Position numbers and translations under genes: made by a program
The notes under the pieces: model-generated
Seen by the model: the letters and a program-made list of their open reading frames with translations, nothing else
The model's database searches: none
Told to the model about the DNA's origin: nothing
In this document: one piece after another, positions 1 to 8,933 of the stretch
Numbering within the stretch: the first letter of the stretch is position 1
How the letters are laid out: each line of letters begins with the position of its first letter
From: Streptomyces sp. NBC_01707
Lineage (GTDB): Bacteria > Actinomycetota > Actinomycetes > Streptomycetales > Streptomycetaceae
DNA length: 64,000 bases
NCBI RefSeq assembly: GCF_041438805.1
Contig: NZ_CP109190.1
Coordinates: forward strand, 1,364,001 to 1,428,000
Direction of reading: 5' to 3'

Positions 1-724
1 CACTGGCCAGGTCGCTGCCGAACGGCTTCTCGATGACCGCACGTCGCCAGGAACCTTCCGGCGCGTCCGCGAGACCGTGCTTCTTCAGCTGCTGGACGAC
101 CTTCGGGAAGAACTTCGGCGGTACCGAGAGGTAGAACGCGTAGTTGCCACTGGTGCCCCGAGAGGCATCCAACTCATCAACGGCAGAGCGGAGTTGTTTG
201 AACGCCTGGTCGTCGTCGAAGTCGCCCGATATGAACCGCATGCCCTCGGCCAGCTGCTGCCAGACCTCCTCGCGGAACTCCGTGCGGGCGTGCTCGCGCA
301 CCGAGTCGTGCACCACCTGCGCGAAGTCCTGGTCCTCCCACTCGCGCCGGGCGAACCCGAGGAGCGAGAAGCCCGGCGGGAGCAGACCCCGATTCGCGAG
401 GTCGTAGACGGCAGGCATCAGCTTCTTGCGGGAGAGGTCGCCGGTGACGCCGAAGATGACAAGGCCCGAGGGGCCCGCGACACGGGGGAGGCGCCGATCC
501 CGTGGGTCACGGAGCGGGTTGTTCCAGTCGAGGGCCGGGGCGGCAGTGCTCCCGGCGCCCATCACGTCGCCGAGTACCGCCGCCGCGCCGCCGCCCCACT
601 CCCGGGCGACGTCACCCGATCCGGCGGTCACGCCGCCCGGTTCCACGGCCGCGTCACCAGATCCGCCCGCCGCGGCGGGCGCGACCTGCGCGGCTCCACC
701 GGGAGGCGTCTCGCGCTCACTCAT
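1..724 (-). CDS. zwf: Glucose-6-phosphate 1-dehydrogenase, N-terminal part (cut by window edge)
   Basis: Catalyses NADP-dependent oxidation of glucose 6-phosphate to 6-phosphogluconolactone in the cytosol, the entry to the oxidative pentose-phosphate pathway. The NADP-binding motif [10 protein letters not shown] is clear around residue 90, followed by family sequence such as [20 protein letters not shown] and [16 protein letters not shown]. The gene runs off the window at base 1, so only about 241 residues are visible. The ATG at 722-724 overlaps the tal stop by four bases (ATGA), which implies translational coupling. This start gives a Gly/Ala-rich leader of about 75 residues before the family core. 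An internal ATG at 560-562 (codon 55) would give a more usual N-terminus. It is the third gene of tkt-tal-zwf. The Streptomyces order suggests opcA and pgl outside the window (inference). Confidence 0.95.
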   Translation of the reverse strand, partial: MSERETPPGGAAQVAPAAAGGSGDAAVEPGGVTAGSGDVAREWGGGAAAVLGDVMGAGSTAAPALDWNNPLRDPRDRRLPRVAGPSGLVIFGVTGDLSRKKLMPAVYDLANRGLLPPGFSLLGFARREWEDQDFAQVVHDSVREHARTEFREEVWQQLAEGMRFISGDFDDDQAFKQLRSAVDELDASRGTSGNYAFYLSVPPKFFPKVVQQLKKHGLADAPEGSWRRAVIEKPFGSDLAS

Positions 725-1848
725 TCCCCCTCAACTCCCTTGCCGTTCAGCGACGTCGCGACCACACCCAGCAGGTCTTCCCAGGCCGCCTCGAACTTCG
801 ACACTCCCTCGTCCTCCAATTGCTTCACGACCTCGTCGTACGAGATCCCGAGCCGCTCGACGGCCGCAAGATCGGAGCGGGCCTGGGCGTAGCCGCCGGT
901 CACCGAGTCGCCGTGGATGTCACCGTGTTCGGCGGTGGCGTCGAGGGTCGCCTCCGGCATGGTGTTGACCGTGCCGGGCGCGACCAGTTCGTCGACGTAC
1001 AGGGTGTCCTTGTACGCGGCGTCCTTGACCCCCGTCGAGGCCCACAGAGGACGCTGCTTGTTGGCGTTCGCGGTGGCGAGCGCGGTCCAGCGGTCGGCGA
1101 CGAAGACGCCCTCGTACGCCTCGTATGCGAGACGGGCGTTGGCGAGCGCGGCCCTGCCCTTGAGTGCGAGCGCCTCGTCGGTGCCGACCTTCGCAAGGCG
1201 CTTGTCGATCTCGCTGTCGACGCGGGAGACGAAGAACGAGGCGACGGAGTGGACCGTGGCCAGGTCGATGCCCGCCGCCAGCGCCTTCTCCAGGCCCGCC
1301 AGGTACGCGTCCATGACCTCGCGGTAGCGCTCCAGCGAGAAGATCAGCGTGACGTTGACGCTGATACCGAGGCCGATGACCTCGGTGATCGCCGGGAGGC
1401 CGGCCTTCGTCGCCGGGATCTTGATCATCACGTTCGGACGGTCGACCAGCCATTCGAGCTGCTTGGCCTCGGCGACGGTCGCCGCGGTGTCGTGCGCGAG
1501 GCGCGGGTCGACCTCGATGGAGACCCGGCCGTCACGGCCGCGGGTCGCCTCGTACACGGGCCGCAGGATGTCGGCAGCGGAGCGGACGTCGGCGGTGGTC
1601 ATCATGCGGACGGCCTCGTCGACCGTGACGCCGCGAAGGGCGAGGTCGGCCAGCTGCTCCTCGTACCCCTCGCCGGAGCCGATGGCGGCCTGGAATATGG
1701 AAGGGTTGGTGGTGACGCCCACCACGTGCTTCCGCTCGATGAGTTCGGCGAGGTTGCCGGATGCGATCCGCTTGCGGGACAGATCGTCCAGCCAGATGGA
1801 AACGCCCTCCCGGGCGAGGGACTTGAGGGGTTCAGCGGTCTTGCTCAC
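721..1848 (-). CDS. tal: Transaldolase
   Basis: Transfers a dihydroxyacetone unit between sugar phosphates in the non-oxidative pentose-phosphate pathway. The predicted protein is 375 residues, typical of the long actinobacterial transaldolases. It opens with [20 protein letters not shown] and has the family signature [10 protein letters not shown] near residue 45. The Schiff-base lysine lies in the [12 protein letters not shown] segment near residue 140, and [11 protein letters not shown] follows. GTG at 1846-1848 is chosen as start because it matches family N-termini and has a purine-rich AGAGAAGAG stretch upstream. An in-frame extension to about 2013 would run deep into tkt. The gap to tkt is 28 bases, and the stop overlaps the zwf start, so the three genes form one operon. 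Confidence 0.96.
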   Translation of the reverse strand: MSKTAEPLKSLAREGVSIWLDDLSRKRIASGNLAELIERKHVVGVTTNPSIFQAAIGSGEGYEEQLADLALRGVTVDEAVRMMTTADVRSAADILRPVYEATRGRDGRVSIEVDPRLAHDTAATVAEAKQLEWLVDRPNVMIKIPATKAGLPAITEVIGLGISVNVTLIFSLERYREVMDAYLAGLEKALAAGIDLATVHSVASFFVSRVDSEIDKRLAKVGTDEALALKGRAALANARLAYEAYEGVFVADRWTALATANANKQRPLWASTGVKDAAYKDTLYVDELVAPGTVNTMPEATLDATAEHGDIHGDSVTGGYAQARSDLAAVERLGISYDEVVKQLEDEGVSKFEAAWEDLLGVVATSLNGKGVEGE

Positions 1849-1876
1849 AGTGACTCTTCTCTTTCTGGCGGCCTGA

Positions 1877-3964
1877 TCAACCACGCGCGGCGGCGAGAGA
1901 TTCCCGCGCGGCGGAGGCGACGTTCTCGGCGGTGAAGCCGTACTCGGCGAACAGGGTCTTGGCGTCGGCGGAGGCGCCGAAGTGCTCCAGGGAAACGATG
2001 CGTCCGGCGTCACCGACGTACCGGTACCAGGTCAGGCCGATTCCTGCCTCGACCGCCACACGGGCCTTCACGGACGCCGGGAGCACACTCGCGCGGTACT
2101 CCGCGGACTGCTCCTCGAACCACTCGACCGACGGCATCGACACCACGCGCGTGGCAACCCCCTCGGCCTCGAGCTGTTCACGCGCCGCGACGGCGAGCTG
2201 CACCTCGGAGCCGGTGGCGATGAGGATGACGTCTGGGGTCTCGGCGGAGGAGTCGCGCAGGATGTAACCCCCCTTCACCGCCTCTGGGTTTGCCTCGTAT
2301 GTCGGCACACCCTGGCGGGTCAGCGCGAGGCCGTGCGGCGCAGGGTTCGTGGCGTGCCGCCTGAGGATCTCGGCCCAGGCGATAGAGGTCTCGTTGGCGT
2401 CGGCAGGGCGGACGATGTTGAGTCCGGGGATGGCCCGCAACGAGGCCAGGTGCTCGACCGGCTGGTGGGTCGGGCCGTCCTCGCCGAGACCGATCGAGTC
2501 GTGCGTCCAGACGTACGTGACCGGCAGCTCCATCAGCGCGGACAGACGCACGGCGTTGCGCATGTAGTCGGAGAACACCAGGAAGGTGCCGCCGTAGATG
2601 CGGGTGTTGCCGTGCAGTGCGATGCCGTTCATCTCGGCGGCCATCGAGTGTTCGCGGATGCCGAAGTGGACCGTGCGGCCGTAGGGGTCAGCCGCCGGAA
2701 GCGGGTTGCCCTTCGGTAGGAAGGAGCTGGTGCTGTCGATCGTGGTGTTGTTCGAGCCGGCGAGGTCGGCGGAACCGCCCCACAGCTCGGGGATCACACT
2801 GCCGAGCGCCTGCAGCACCTTGCCGGACGCGGCACGGGTCGCGACGGATGTGCCCGCCTCGAACTGCGGCAGAGCAGCTTCCCAGTCGTCGGGCAGCTGG
2901 CCCGTGACGACGCGGTCGAACAGCTTGGCGTGCTCGGGGTCGGCCGTGCGCCACTCGGCGATCTGCTTGTCCCAGGCCGCGTGCGCCTCGACTCCTCGGT
3001 CGAGGGCCTCGCGGGCGTGGGCCAGTACCTCGGGCTCCACCTGGAAGGACTGCTCCGGGTCGAAGCCCAGGACCCGCTTGGTAGCCGCGATCTCCTCGGC
3101 GCCGAGCGCCGATCCGTGCGAGGCCTCGGTGTTCTGCGCGTTCGGGGCAGGCCACGCGATGATCGTGCGCATCACGATGATCGAGGGGCGCCCGGTCTCG
3201 GCGCGGGCGGCGGTCAGCGCCCCGTACAACGCTCGGACGTCGATGTCACCATCGGCCGAGGGCTCGACCCGCTGGACGTGCCAGCCGTACGCCTCGTACC
3301 GCTTCATGACGTCCTCGGAGAAGGCGGTGGCCGTGTCGCCCTCGATGGAGATGTGGTTGTCGTCGTAGACGAAGACGAGGTTGCCGAGCTTCTGGTGACC
3401 CGCAAGGGACGAGGCCTCGGCGGAGATGCCCTCCTCCAGGTCGCCGTCCGAGACGATCGCCCAGATGGTGTGGTCGAAGGGGGACTCGCCCTCCGGCGCC
3501 TCGGGATCGAACAGGCCGCGCTCGTAGCGTGCCGCCATCGCCATGCCCACGGCGTTCGCGACACCCTGGCCGAGCGGTCCGGTGGTCGTCTCGACACCCG
3601 CCGTGTGCCCGTACTCAGGGTGACCGGGCGTTTTCGAACCGTGCGTCCGGAACGCCTTCAGATCGTCCAGTTCCAGCTCGTACCCGGAGAGGAAGAGCTG
3701 GGTGTACAGGGTCAGCGAGGTGTGACCCGGGGAGAGGACGAAGCGGTCTCGGCCGGTCCACTCCGGGTCGGCCGGGTCGTGGCGCATCACCTTCTGAAAG
3801 AGGGTGTACGCGGCCGGCGCCAGACTCATCGCGGTGCCCGGGTGGCCGTTTCCGACCTGCTGTACGGCATCGGCCGCCAGAAGGCGGGCGGTGTCGACGG
3901 CACGCCGGTCGAGTTCGGTCCACTCGAATCCGTCAGGGAAGCTCTCGGGTGTCTGCGTGCTCAT
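1877..3964 (-). CDS. tkt: Transketolase
   Basis: Thiamine-diphosphate enzyme that moves two-carbon units between ketose and aldose phosphates in the pentose-phosphate pathway. The predicted protein is 695 residues, the normal length. Visible motifs are the early [13 protein letters not shown], the ThDP/Mg site [15 protein letters not shown]...[11 protein letters not shown] near residues 160-200, and the pyrimidine-domain segment [14 protein letters not shown] with the catalytic Glu near residue 425. [21 protein letters not shown] is also present. ATG at 3962-3964 is preferred over a TTG six bases upstream because GAGGA lies 10 bases before it. It is the first gene of the tkt-tal-zwf operon and is divergent from an AraC-type regulator, a plausible local control. 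Streptomyces often carry two such operons. The hydrolase-rich setting here suggests the inducible copy (inference). Confidence 0.97.
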   Translation of the reverse strand: MSTQTPESFPDGFEWTELDRRAVDTARLLAADAVQQVGNGHPGTAMSLAPAAYTLFQKVMRHDPADPEWTGRDRFVLSPGHTSLTLYTQLFLSGYELELDDLKAFRTHGSKTPGHPEYGHTAGVETTTGPLGQGVANAVGMAMAARYERGLFDPEAPEGESPFDHTIWAIVSDGDLEEGISAEASSLAGHQKLGNLVFVYDDNHISIEGDTATAFSEDVMKRYEAYGWHVQRVEPSADGDIDVRALYGALTAARAETGRPSIIVMRTIIAWPAPNAQNTEASHGSALGAEEIAATKRVLGFDPEQSFQVEPEVLAHAREALDRGVEAHAAWDKQIAEWRTADPEHAKLFDRVVTGQLPDDWEAALPQFEAGTSVATRAASGKVLQALGSVIPELWGGSADLAGSNNTTIDSTSSFLPKGNPLPAADPYGRTVHFGIREHSMAAEMNGIALHGNTRIYGGTFLVFSDYMRNAVRLSALMELPVTYVWTHDSIGLGEDGPTHQPVEHLASLRAIPGLNIVRPADANETSIAWAEILRRHATNPAPHGLALTRQGVPTYEANPEAVKGGYILRDSSAETPDVILIATGSEVQLAVAAREQLEAEGVATRVVSMPSVEWFEEQSAEYRASVLPASVKARVAVEAGIGLTWYRYVGDAGRIVSLEHFGASADAKTLFAEYGFTAENVASAARESLAAARG

Positions 3965-4109
3965 CTTCAAGAAGTCCTCGATAGGAACAGGTCAACTGCT
4001 CTGACGCGTTCAAACCTAAAAGTATGACTTTTGCCGGGCCAGGTGCCCCTGTGTCAGCCTTTGGTGAAAGTGGGACAACGAGTGCGGACCGAGCCGACGC
4101 GAGAAGGAC
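3965..4109. promoter_or_regulatory. Divergent promoter region between tkt operon and AraC-type regulator
   Basis: This 145-base gap separates the start codons of two divergent genes and should hold both promoters. It has a local A/T-rich stretch (about 4010-4030) unlike the surrounding GC-rich DNA. I could not fix convincing -35/-10 pairs. A binding site for the neighbouring AraC-family protein here is an inference from the divergent arrangement only. Confidence 0.5.
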
Positions 4110-4997
4110 ATGACGGACAGAACGACCCAAGGAAGTGGAGAGATCAAGACCTTTCCCTTCCCCACGAACCTGAGCGTCTGCGGCGTAGGTATGCAGGTCG
4201 AATCCATGGAACCCGGTCGGCCCTGGCATGCGGACGCGCCGTTGGAGCGCGTGCACCGCGTCGACTTCCACGTGGTGATGCTGTTCCGCGGCGGCCCCAT
4301 CAGACACATGATCGACTTCGCCGAGTACGAGGCCTCCGCCGGCGATCTCCTCTGGATCCGCCCAGGCCAGGTGCACCGCTTCTCCCGCCCGGCCGGGTAC
4401 CGCGGCACCGTCCTGACCATGCAGCCGGGCTTCCTGCCCCGGGCGACTGTCGAGGCGACGGGCCTGTACCGCTATGACCAGCCCCCGCTCCTGCGCCCGG
4501 ACGCGAACCAGCTGGCCGCCCTCGAGCACTCCCTCGCCCACCTGGAGCGCGAGTACGTCGACACGACCACGCTGCCCCTCAGCCTCCACACCGCAGTGCT
4601 CCGGCACTCCCTGACCGCGTTCCTGCTCCGCCTGGCCCACCTCACGGCGATCTCCGCCAAGACGGCACTCGAGCAGACCGACACCACCTTCAGCCGCTTC
4701 CGGGACGCGGTCGAGGAGGGCTTCGCCACCAACCACAGCGTCAGCGCGTACGCGGACGCCCTCGGCTACTCCCGACGCACCCTCGTCCGCGCGGTGGGGG
4801 CGGCCACCGGCAACACCCCCAAGGGCTTCATCGACAAGCGCGTCGTCCTCGAGGCCAAGCGCCTACTCGCCCACACGGATATGCCGATCGGCCGGATCGG
4901 CGCATCCGTGGGCTTTCCCGACGCGGCCAATTTCTCGAAGTTCTTCCATCAGCACACCGGGACGACTCCGTTGGCGTTCCGGGGGGAGCTGCGCTGA
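4110..4997 (+). CDS. AraC-family transcriptional regulator
   Basis: A 295-residue cytosolic DNA-binding regulator. Residues 20-160 look like a cupin-type AraC ligand-binding domain (RVDFHVVMLFRGG, WIRPGQVHRFSRPAGYRG). The last 100 residues form the double helix-turn-helix, with VSAYADALGYSRRTLVRAV as the first and MPIGRIGASVGFPDAANFSKFF plus the terminal TPLAFR as the second. It is transcribed divergently from tkt-tal-zwf, so control of pentose-phosphate genes in response to a sugar or sugar phosphate is likely but inferred. The ligand cannot be told from sequence. A strong hairpin follows the stop. Confidence 0.93.
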   Translation: MTDRTTQGSGEIKTFPFPTNLSVCGVGMQVESMEPGRPWHADAPLERVHRVDFHVVMLFRGGPIRHMIDFAEYEASAGDLLWIRPGQVHRFSRPAGYRGTVLTMQPGFLPRATVEATGLYRYDQPPLLRPDANQLAALEHSLAHLEREYVDTTTLPLSLHTAVLRHSLTAFLLRLAHLTAISAKTALEQTDTTFSRFRDAVEEGFATNHSVSAYADALGYSRRTLVRAVGAATGNTPKGFIDKRVVLEAKRLLAHTDMPIGRIGASVGFPDAANFSKFFHQHTGTTPLAFRGELR

Positions 4998-5001
4998 AAG
5001 A

Positions 5002-5035
5002 GGCGGGGCCGGCCAACCGGCCCGCCCCGCCGGTC
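5002..5035 (+). terminator. Rho-independent-type hairpin after the AraC-type gene
   Basis: A GC-rich inverted repeat begins five bases after the stop: GGCGGGGCCGG pairs with the CCGG...CCCCGCC arm after a short loop. There is no clear U-tract, as is common in Streptomyces. Confidence 0.7.
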
Positions 5036-5140
5036 GGCCTGGTCCCTGATGCCGTACTTCGAGTGGGCCCACGGCTACGGGAAACGGTTCGGCCTGGTCC
5101 GCGTCGACCACGAGACGCAGGTCCGCACCATTCAGGCCCG
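5034..5140 (+). pseudogene. C-terminal remnant of a GH1 beta-glucosidase
   Basis: The reading frame gives [20 protein letters not shown] followed by [12 protein letters not shown]. This corresponds to the conserved GH1 C-terminal block WSL(M/L)DNFEWAxGYxKRFGxVxVD. Nothing upstream supplies the catalytic domain, and the frame is preceded by the AraC terminator. It is therefore a scrap of about 35 codons, not a gene. The frame stays open beyond 5140 but no longer resembles GH1. Confidence 0.75.
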
Positions 5141-5535
5141 CGAGCGGATTCCCCAGGCCGATCACGTGACACTGCTCGGCTGCGGGCCCATGCCCATGAG
5201 CGACGACCCGCCACTCATCACTTCCGTCATCCTGGACACCATCGCGGCAGCAGCAAAGCGGCGACGTCACGCGCTGTCTGATGCCCCTCACACCGACGGA
5301 CTCTCCGCGTCCTCGTGGCGGGCCTGCCGGTGTGAGTCGTCGCCGAGCAACCCGAGACGATGCGCCACTCCAGTCGTTGCGGTGCCGACGCGTTGTCCAC
5401 CCTCGGCCCACCCACCGGGACCCCGGTGCCACCGACCGCTCGGCCACGCGTCCCAACACGGCCCGGCTGGTGTTCCGATCGCGTCCGCCCGCGGATCTGC
5501 CGTATCTCGGTGTGTTCGGTCGGCAAAGCGCCATG
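5141..5535. other. Stretch with no recognised gene
   Basis: Open frames exist on both strands but none has a family signature or a convincing ribosome binding site. It lies between the GH1 scrap and a broken IS5-type element and is probably rearranged junk. Confidence 0.5.
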
Positions 5536-5965
5536 TTCTAGGGGCCGGCAGTGGGCGTCGGACGCCAGGTGAATGTTGGTGGCCAGTCCGCCGCGGGACC
5601 GGCCGATGGCGTGATCACCAGGTTCGTCGGTCGGAGCCCATTTTTACGGGCCCCGGCCGCGTGCTGGTGAGCGCGCACGATTGTCGAGTCCACCGACACC
5701 GTCCAGTCGAGGTCTCCCTCGGCGTCGGCCTCGGCCATGAGCCCGGTTAACACGTGCTCCCAGGTGCCGTCGACGGCCCACATCCGCAGGCGGTTGTGGA
5801 CGCCTCGCCAGTTGCCGTATCTCTCCGGGAGATGGACCCCCTGGGTTCCGGTCTGAAACTTGAAGGCGATCGCGTCGATCACCTCCCGGTGGTCCCTCCA
5901 CCGGCCACCCCGCGCCGACGCCCGGTCCGGAAGTAACGGCTCGATCCTTGCTCACTGCGTATCTG
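5536..5965 (-). pseudogene. IS5-family transposase remnant
   Basis: On the minus strand one reads EPLLPDRASARGGRWRDHRE then VIDAIAFKFQTGTQGVHLPE, RYGNWRGVHNRLRMWAVDGTWE and [21 protein letters not shown]. This is the N-terminal half of a Streptomyces IS5-type transposase with its first catalytic Asp (VDSTIV). Near 5640, at an A-run, the frame shifts and continues as [20 protein letters not shown], the usual following segment. The start codon and the C-terminal DDE part are missing. No terminal inverted repeats or target duplication were seen. Confidence 0.85.
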
Positions 5966-6457
5966 TCAACGGCACATCAGATGATCCGAACGAAAACTGC
6001 CTGGTCGTCGCTGCCCTCTACATGGCCGTCGCCACCCGCGGCGGCGATGCCAAGGGCGTGACTTCCACTCAGACCGCGGCAGCGAGCCCAGGTTCAAGAG
6101 GTCGTGGCAACACTGCTTGTCAATGAGCACAGGTGCTCGGTGAGCGCCTCGACATGAGTCTTCCAGCTGAGGTTCTTGCGGGCGTCAACTACCGGTATTT
6201 CGCACACAGTTCGAAGTTTCGGTTCTGAAAATAGGGCTGTCCTGCGGGGCCGTCAACCCCGTTGGCCCGGGGTCTTTGCGCCGATAGGGCACGCCGCCGC
6301 GCGCACCCGTCCCTCGACTCACACCCTCGCGCCACGTTACGCAAACGTGACAACTTCCCGCCGCAGCCCTCTTGACCGCCATGAATTGTGAGCGCTCACA
6401 ATGACGTCCGTATTCAGCTAGTCCCTAGTCGGCGGCGCCAGTGACATCCAAGGAGGT
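5966..6457. other. Intergenic region upstream of the LacI-type gene
   Basis: About 490 bases without a supported gene. It contains a relatively A/T-rich section near 6190-6240 and a lac-type palindrome (annotated separately). It most likely holds the promoter of the LacI-family gene. Confidence 0.5.
6384..6403. promoter_or_regulatory. Symmetric lac-type operator
   Basis: Bases 6385-6402 read ATTGTGAGCGCTCACAAT, a perfect 18-base palindrome. With flanking bases it matches 19 of 20 positions of the ideal symmetric Escherichia coli lac operator. The core GAGCGCTC is also that of actinobacterial LacI-family sites such as the CebR box. It lies about 50-60 bases before a strong Shine-Dalgarno sequence and upstream of a LacI-family gene, so autoregulation is the simplest reading (inference). 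Confidence 0.85.
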
Positions 6458-6646
6458 GTGACCGTCGTGTCCGCAGGACCCCGCCCCGTCTCCTCGGCCG
6501 GCGCCATGTGCGGCCGAAAGCCTGGCCGAATTACGGAGCCGCCGGGCGAACCGGCCACCGCAGGGGTGGTCGTGAACCCGGACACGCGGAGGCAGCCGCC
6601 CACGACACAGGTCTTATCGGCAGACGACCGCCAAGAAGGTGCGGCC

Positions 6647-7693
6647 GTGGCATCAGCACAGCTCCGACCGCCCACCATGGCCGACGTCGCCCGCCAGGCG
6701 GGCGTGTCACACCAGACCGTGTCCCGCGTCCTGGGGGACCACCCCAACGTGCGGGACGAGACCCGAGCCAAAGTAATGCGCGTGATCGAGGAGATGGGCT
6801 ACCGTCGCAACCACTCCGCACGGGCCCTGGCCACCCGGCGCACCCGCACCCTGGGCGTCGTCGCCTCCGACACCACCCTCTACGGCCCGGCCAGTACCCT
6901 CTTCGCGCTCGAGGAGGCGGCCCGCGCCCGGGGATATCTGGTCTCCACGGTCAACCTGCGCGAACTGACCGTCCAGACACTCCTCGAGGCCCTGGACCAC
7001 CTCAGCGACGGCGGTGTTGAGGGGGTGGTCGCCATCGCCCCACAGCGGTCGGCGGTGGACGCCCTCTCCGGACTGCGTCACCCGTTCCCGGTGGTCACCG
7101 TCGGGTGCGGACCCGGAGTGGACAGACCGTGCGTCACCGTGGACCACCACAAGGGCGCGACGCTCGCAACCGGTCATCTGCTGGCGGCCGGCCACCGCAA
7201 CGTCTGGCACCTCGCCGGACCCGAGGACTGGCAGGAGTCCGCCGACCGGGCGGCGGGCTGGCGGGCGACCCTCGAAGCAGCGGGCATCGAGCCGCCGTTG
7301 GTGCTGCACGGTGACTGGAGTCCGCTCTCCGGCTACCGCGCCGGCCAGGAATTGGCCGGCTTGGTGGGCCGGGGACTGACGGCGGTCTTCGTCGCCAACG
7401 ATCAGATGGCACTGGGGGTGTTGCGCGCCCTACGGGAGGCGGGCGTGCGAACTCCCCAGGACGTCGCCGTGGTCGGCTTCGACGACATCCCGGAGTCGGA
7501 GTTCTTCGCCCCGCCGCTCACCACGGTCCGGCAGGACTTCGCGACCGTCGGCAAGCGCAGCATCGCCCTGCTCCTGGATCTCATTGAGGGCCGGGCACCC
7601 GCCGGGACACCCCGGATCTCCATCGAACCCCAATTCGTCCTCCGCGCCAGTACATGCCCGTACACCCCGCAATCGAAGGGCGCTCCCGCCTAA
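6647..7693 (+). CDS. LacI-family transcriptional regulator
   Basis: Sugar-responsive repressor of 348 residues from the chosen GTG. The N-terminal helix-turn-helix reads MADVARQAGVSHQTVSRVL and the hinge region continues to GYRRNHSARALATRRTRTLG. The periplasmic-binding-protein-like effector domain follows, with VFVANDQMALGVLRALREAG and VVGFDDIPESEFFAPPLTTV near the C-terminus. GTG 6647 has AAGAAGGT upstream and gives family length. An in-frame GTG at 6467 sits behind a much stronger AAGGAGGT and would add 60 residues, so the start is uncertain. It lies directly upstream of the furanose ABC transporter genes in the same direction and probably regulates them and/or itself through the nearby palindromes. 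Confidence 0.93.
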   Translation: MASAQLRPPTMADVARQAGVSHQTVSRVLGDHPNVRDETRAKVMRVIEEMGYRRNHSARALATRRTRTLGVVASDTTLYGPASTLFALEEAARARGYLVSTVNLRELTVQTLLEALDHLSDGGVEGVVAIAPQRSAVDALSGLRHPFPVVTVGCGPGVDRPCVTVDHHKGATLATGHLLAAGHRNVWHLAGPEDWQESADRAAGWRATLEAAGIEPPLVLHGDWSPLSGYRAGQELAGLVGRGLTAVFVANDQMALGVLRALREAGVRTPQDVAVVGFDDIPESEFFAPPLTTVRQDFATVGKRSIALLLDLIEGRAPAGTPRISIEPQFVLRASTCPYTPQSKGAPA

Positions 7694-7729
7694 CTCGGCA
7701 TCAACCGGCTGAAGTCCGCCCATCAGCGC

Positions 7730-7745
7730 GTTCGATATATCGAAC
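7730..7745. promoter_or_regulatory. Palindromic operator upstream of the furanose transporter
   Basis: GTTCGATATATCGAAC is a perfect 16-base palindrome in the 138-base gap between the LacI-family gene and the binding-protein gene, about 90 bases before the latter's start. A related palindrome occurs at 15456-15477 in the arabinofuranosidase region. The shared element suggests one regulator for both. Which protein binds it is unknown. Confidence 0.7.
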
Positions 7746-7831
7746 AATGATCGACAGGCTGGACGCAGTGCGGACGGTCCGTCGAGTACCAGCGGGTCCA
7801 TCCCCGGGCCGACTCTTCAAAGGAGAAGAAC

Positions 7832-8839
7832 ATGATCAACAGACGGAACTTCCTCACCGCGGCGGTCGGTGTGGCGGCCGCGGGCGGCCTGGCGGCCTGC
7901 GCCAAGGATGACAGCGGCTCCGACAGCTCCTCCTCCGGGGGCGGCAGCAAGGCGATCAGCCTGGGCTTCTCCCAGGTCGGCTCGGAGAGCGGCTGGCGCA
8001 CCGCCAACACCGACTCGGTCAAGGAAGCGGCCAAGGAGGCGGGCTACACCCTCAAGTTCTCCGACGCCCAGCAGAAGCAGGAGAACCAGATCTCCGCGAT
8101 CCGTAGCTTCATCGCCCAGAAGGTGGACGTCATAGCGTTCTCGCCGGTGGTCGTCACCGGCTGGGACGCTGTGCTGAAGGAGGCCAAGGCGAAGAACATC
8201 CCGGTCGTCCTCACCGACCGCTCTGTCGAGACCTCCGACGACTCCCTGTACGTCACGCTGGTCGGCTCGGACTTCACGGACGAGGGCAGGCGCGCGGCCA
8301 AGATCCTGGAGAAGGTCCTCGAGAAGACCGGCCACAAGGGCGCCGTGAGGATCGCACAGCTGGAGGGCACCACGGGCGCCGCCCCGGCGATCGAGCGCGC
8401 CAAGGGCTTCAAGGAGGTCATGGAGGCGGAGCACAAGGACGACTGGACGATCGTCGTCAGCCAGACCGGTGATTTCACACGCGCCGGCGGCAAGCAGGTC
8501 ATGGCGGCCTTCCTGCAGTCCAACCCGGACATCAACGTGCTCTTCGCGCACAACGACGACATGGCCATCGGCGCCATCCAGTCCATCGAGGCCGCCGGCA
8601 AGAAGCCCGGCAAGGACATCCTGATCGTCTCGATCGACGGCGTGAAGGACGGCTTCGTGGCCATGTCCGAGGGCAAGATCAACGCCATTGTCGAGTGCAA
8701 CCCGCTGCTCGGTCCCCAGCTGATGGACATCGTGAAGAAGGTCAAGGACGGCGAGACGGTCGAACGCTGGATCAAGACCGAGGAGAGCGACTTCATGCAG
8801 GACCAGGCCAAGGCCGCGCTCCCAAACCGCAAGTACTGA
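7832..8839 (+). CDS. Sugar ABC transporter substrate-binding lipoprotein (YtfQ-like)
   Basis: Extracellular binding component of a CUT2-type importer, 335 residues. It begins with a twin-arginine-like/lipoprotein signal: MINRRNFLTAAVGVAAAGGL then AAC (lipobox Cys near residue 23), followed by a Ser/Gly linker. The mature part is a type-1 periplasmic-binding-protein fold: SQVGSESGWRTANTDSVKEA, AFSPVVVTGWDAVLKEAKAK, RIAQLEGTTGAAPAIERAKG and FAHNDDMAIGAIQSIEAAGK. These segments match the galactofuranose-binding YtfQ group. GGAGAAGA precedes the ATG. It is the first gene of a four-gene transporter operon. Arabinofuranose or galactofuranose is the likely ligand because of homology and the nearby arabinofuranosidase (inference). 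Confidence 0.93.
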   Translation: MINRRNFLTAAVGVAAAGGLAACAKDDSGSDSSSSGGGSKAISLGFSQVGSESGWRTANTDSVKEAAKEAGYTLKFSDAQQKQENQISAIRSFIAQKVDVIAFSPVVVTGWDAVLKEAKAKNIPVVLTDRSVETSDDSLYVTLVGSDFTDEGRRAAKILEKVLEKTGHKGAVRIAQLEGTTGAAPAIERAKGFKEVMEAEHKDDWTIVVSQTGDFTRAGGKQVMAAFLQSNPDINVLFAHNDDMAIGAIQSIEAAGKKPGKDILIVSIDGVKDGFVAMSEGKINAIVECNPLLGPQLMDIVKKVKDGETVERWIKTEESDFMQDQAKAALPNRKY

Positions 8840-8855
8840 CCGACCGAACCCACCG

Positions 8856-8901
8856 GCAGGGAGCCCCCGGCCGACCGAGCCATCGGCCCGGGGCTCCCTG
8901 C
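8856..8901 (+). terminator. Intra-operon hairpin (attenuator or RNA stabiliser)
   Basis: A strong inverted repeat (GCAGGGAGCCCC...GGGGCTCCCTGC) lies between the binding-protein gene and the ATPase gene, 33 bases before the latter's ATG. In ABC operons such hairpins commonly keep binding-protein mRNA in excess over the membrane components. Confidence 0.75.
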
Positions 8902-8933
8902 GAGCCTGAACCAATCTCACAAGGAGCGCTGCC

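Noticed and set aside
6384..6403. Possibility that the lac-type operator is cloning-vector contamination
   Set aside because: Flanking DNA on both sides is GC-rich and actinobacterial, no other vector sequence is seen, and a LacI-family gene lies next to it. Not fully excluded.
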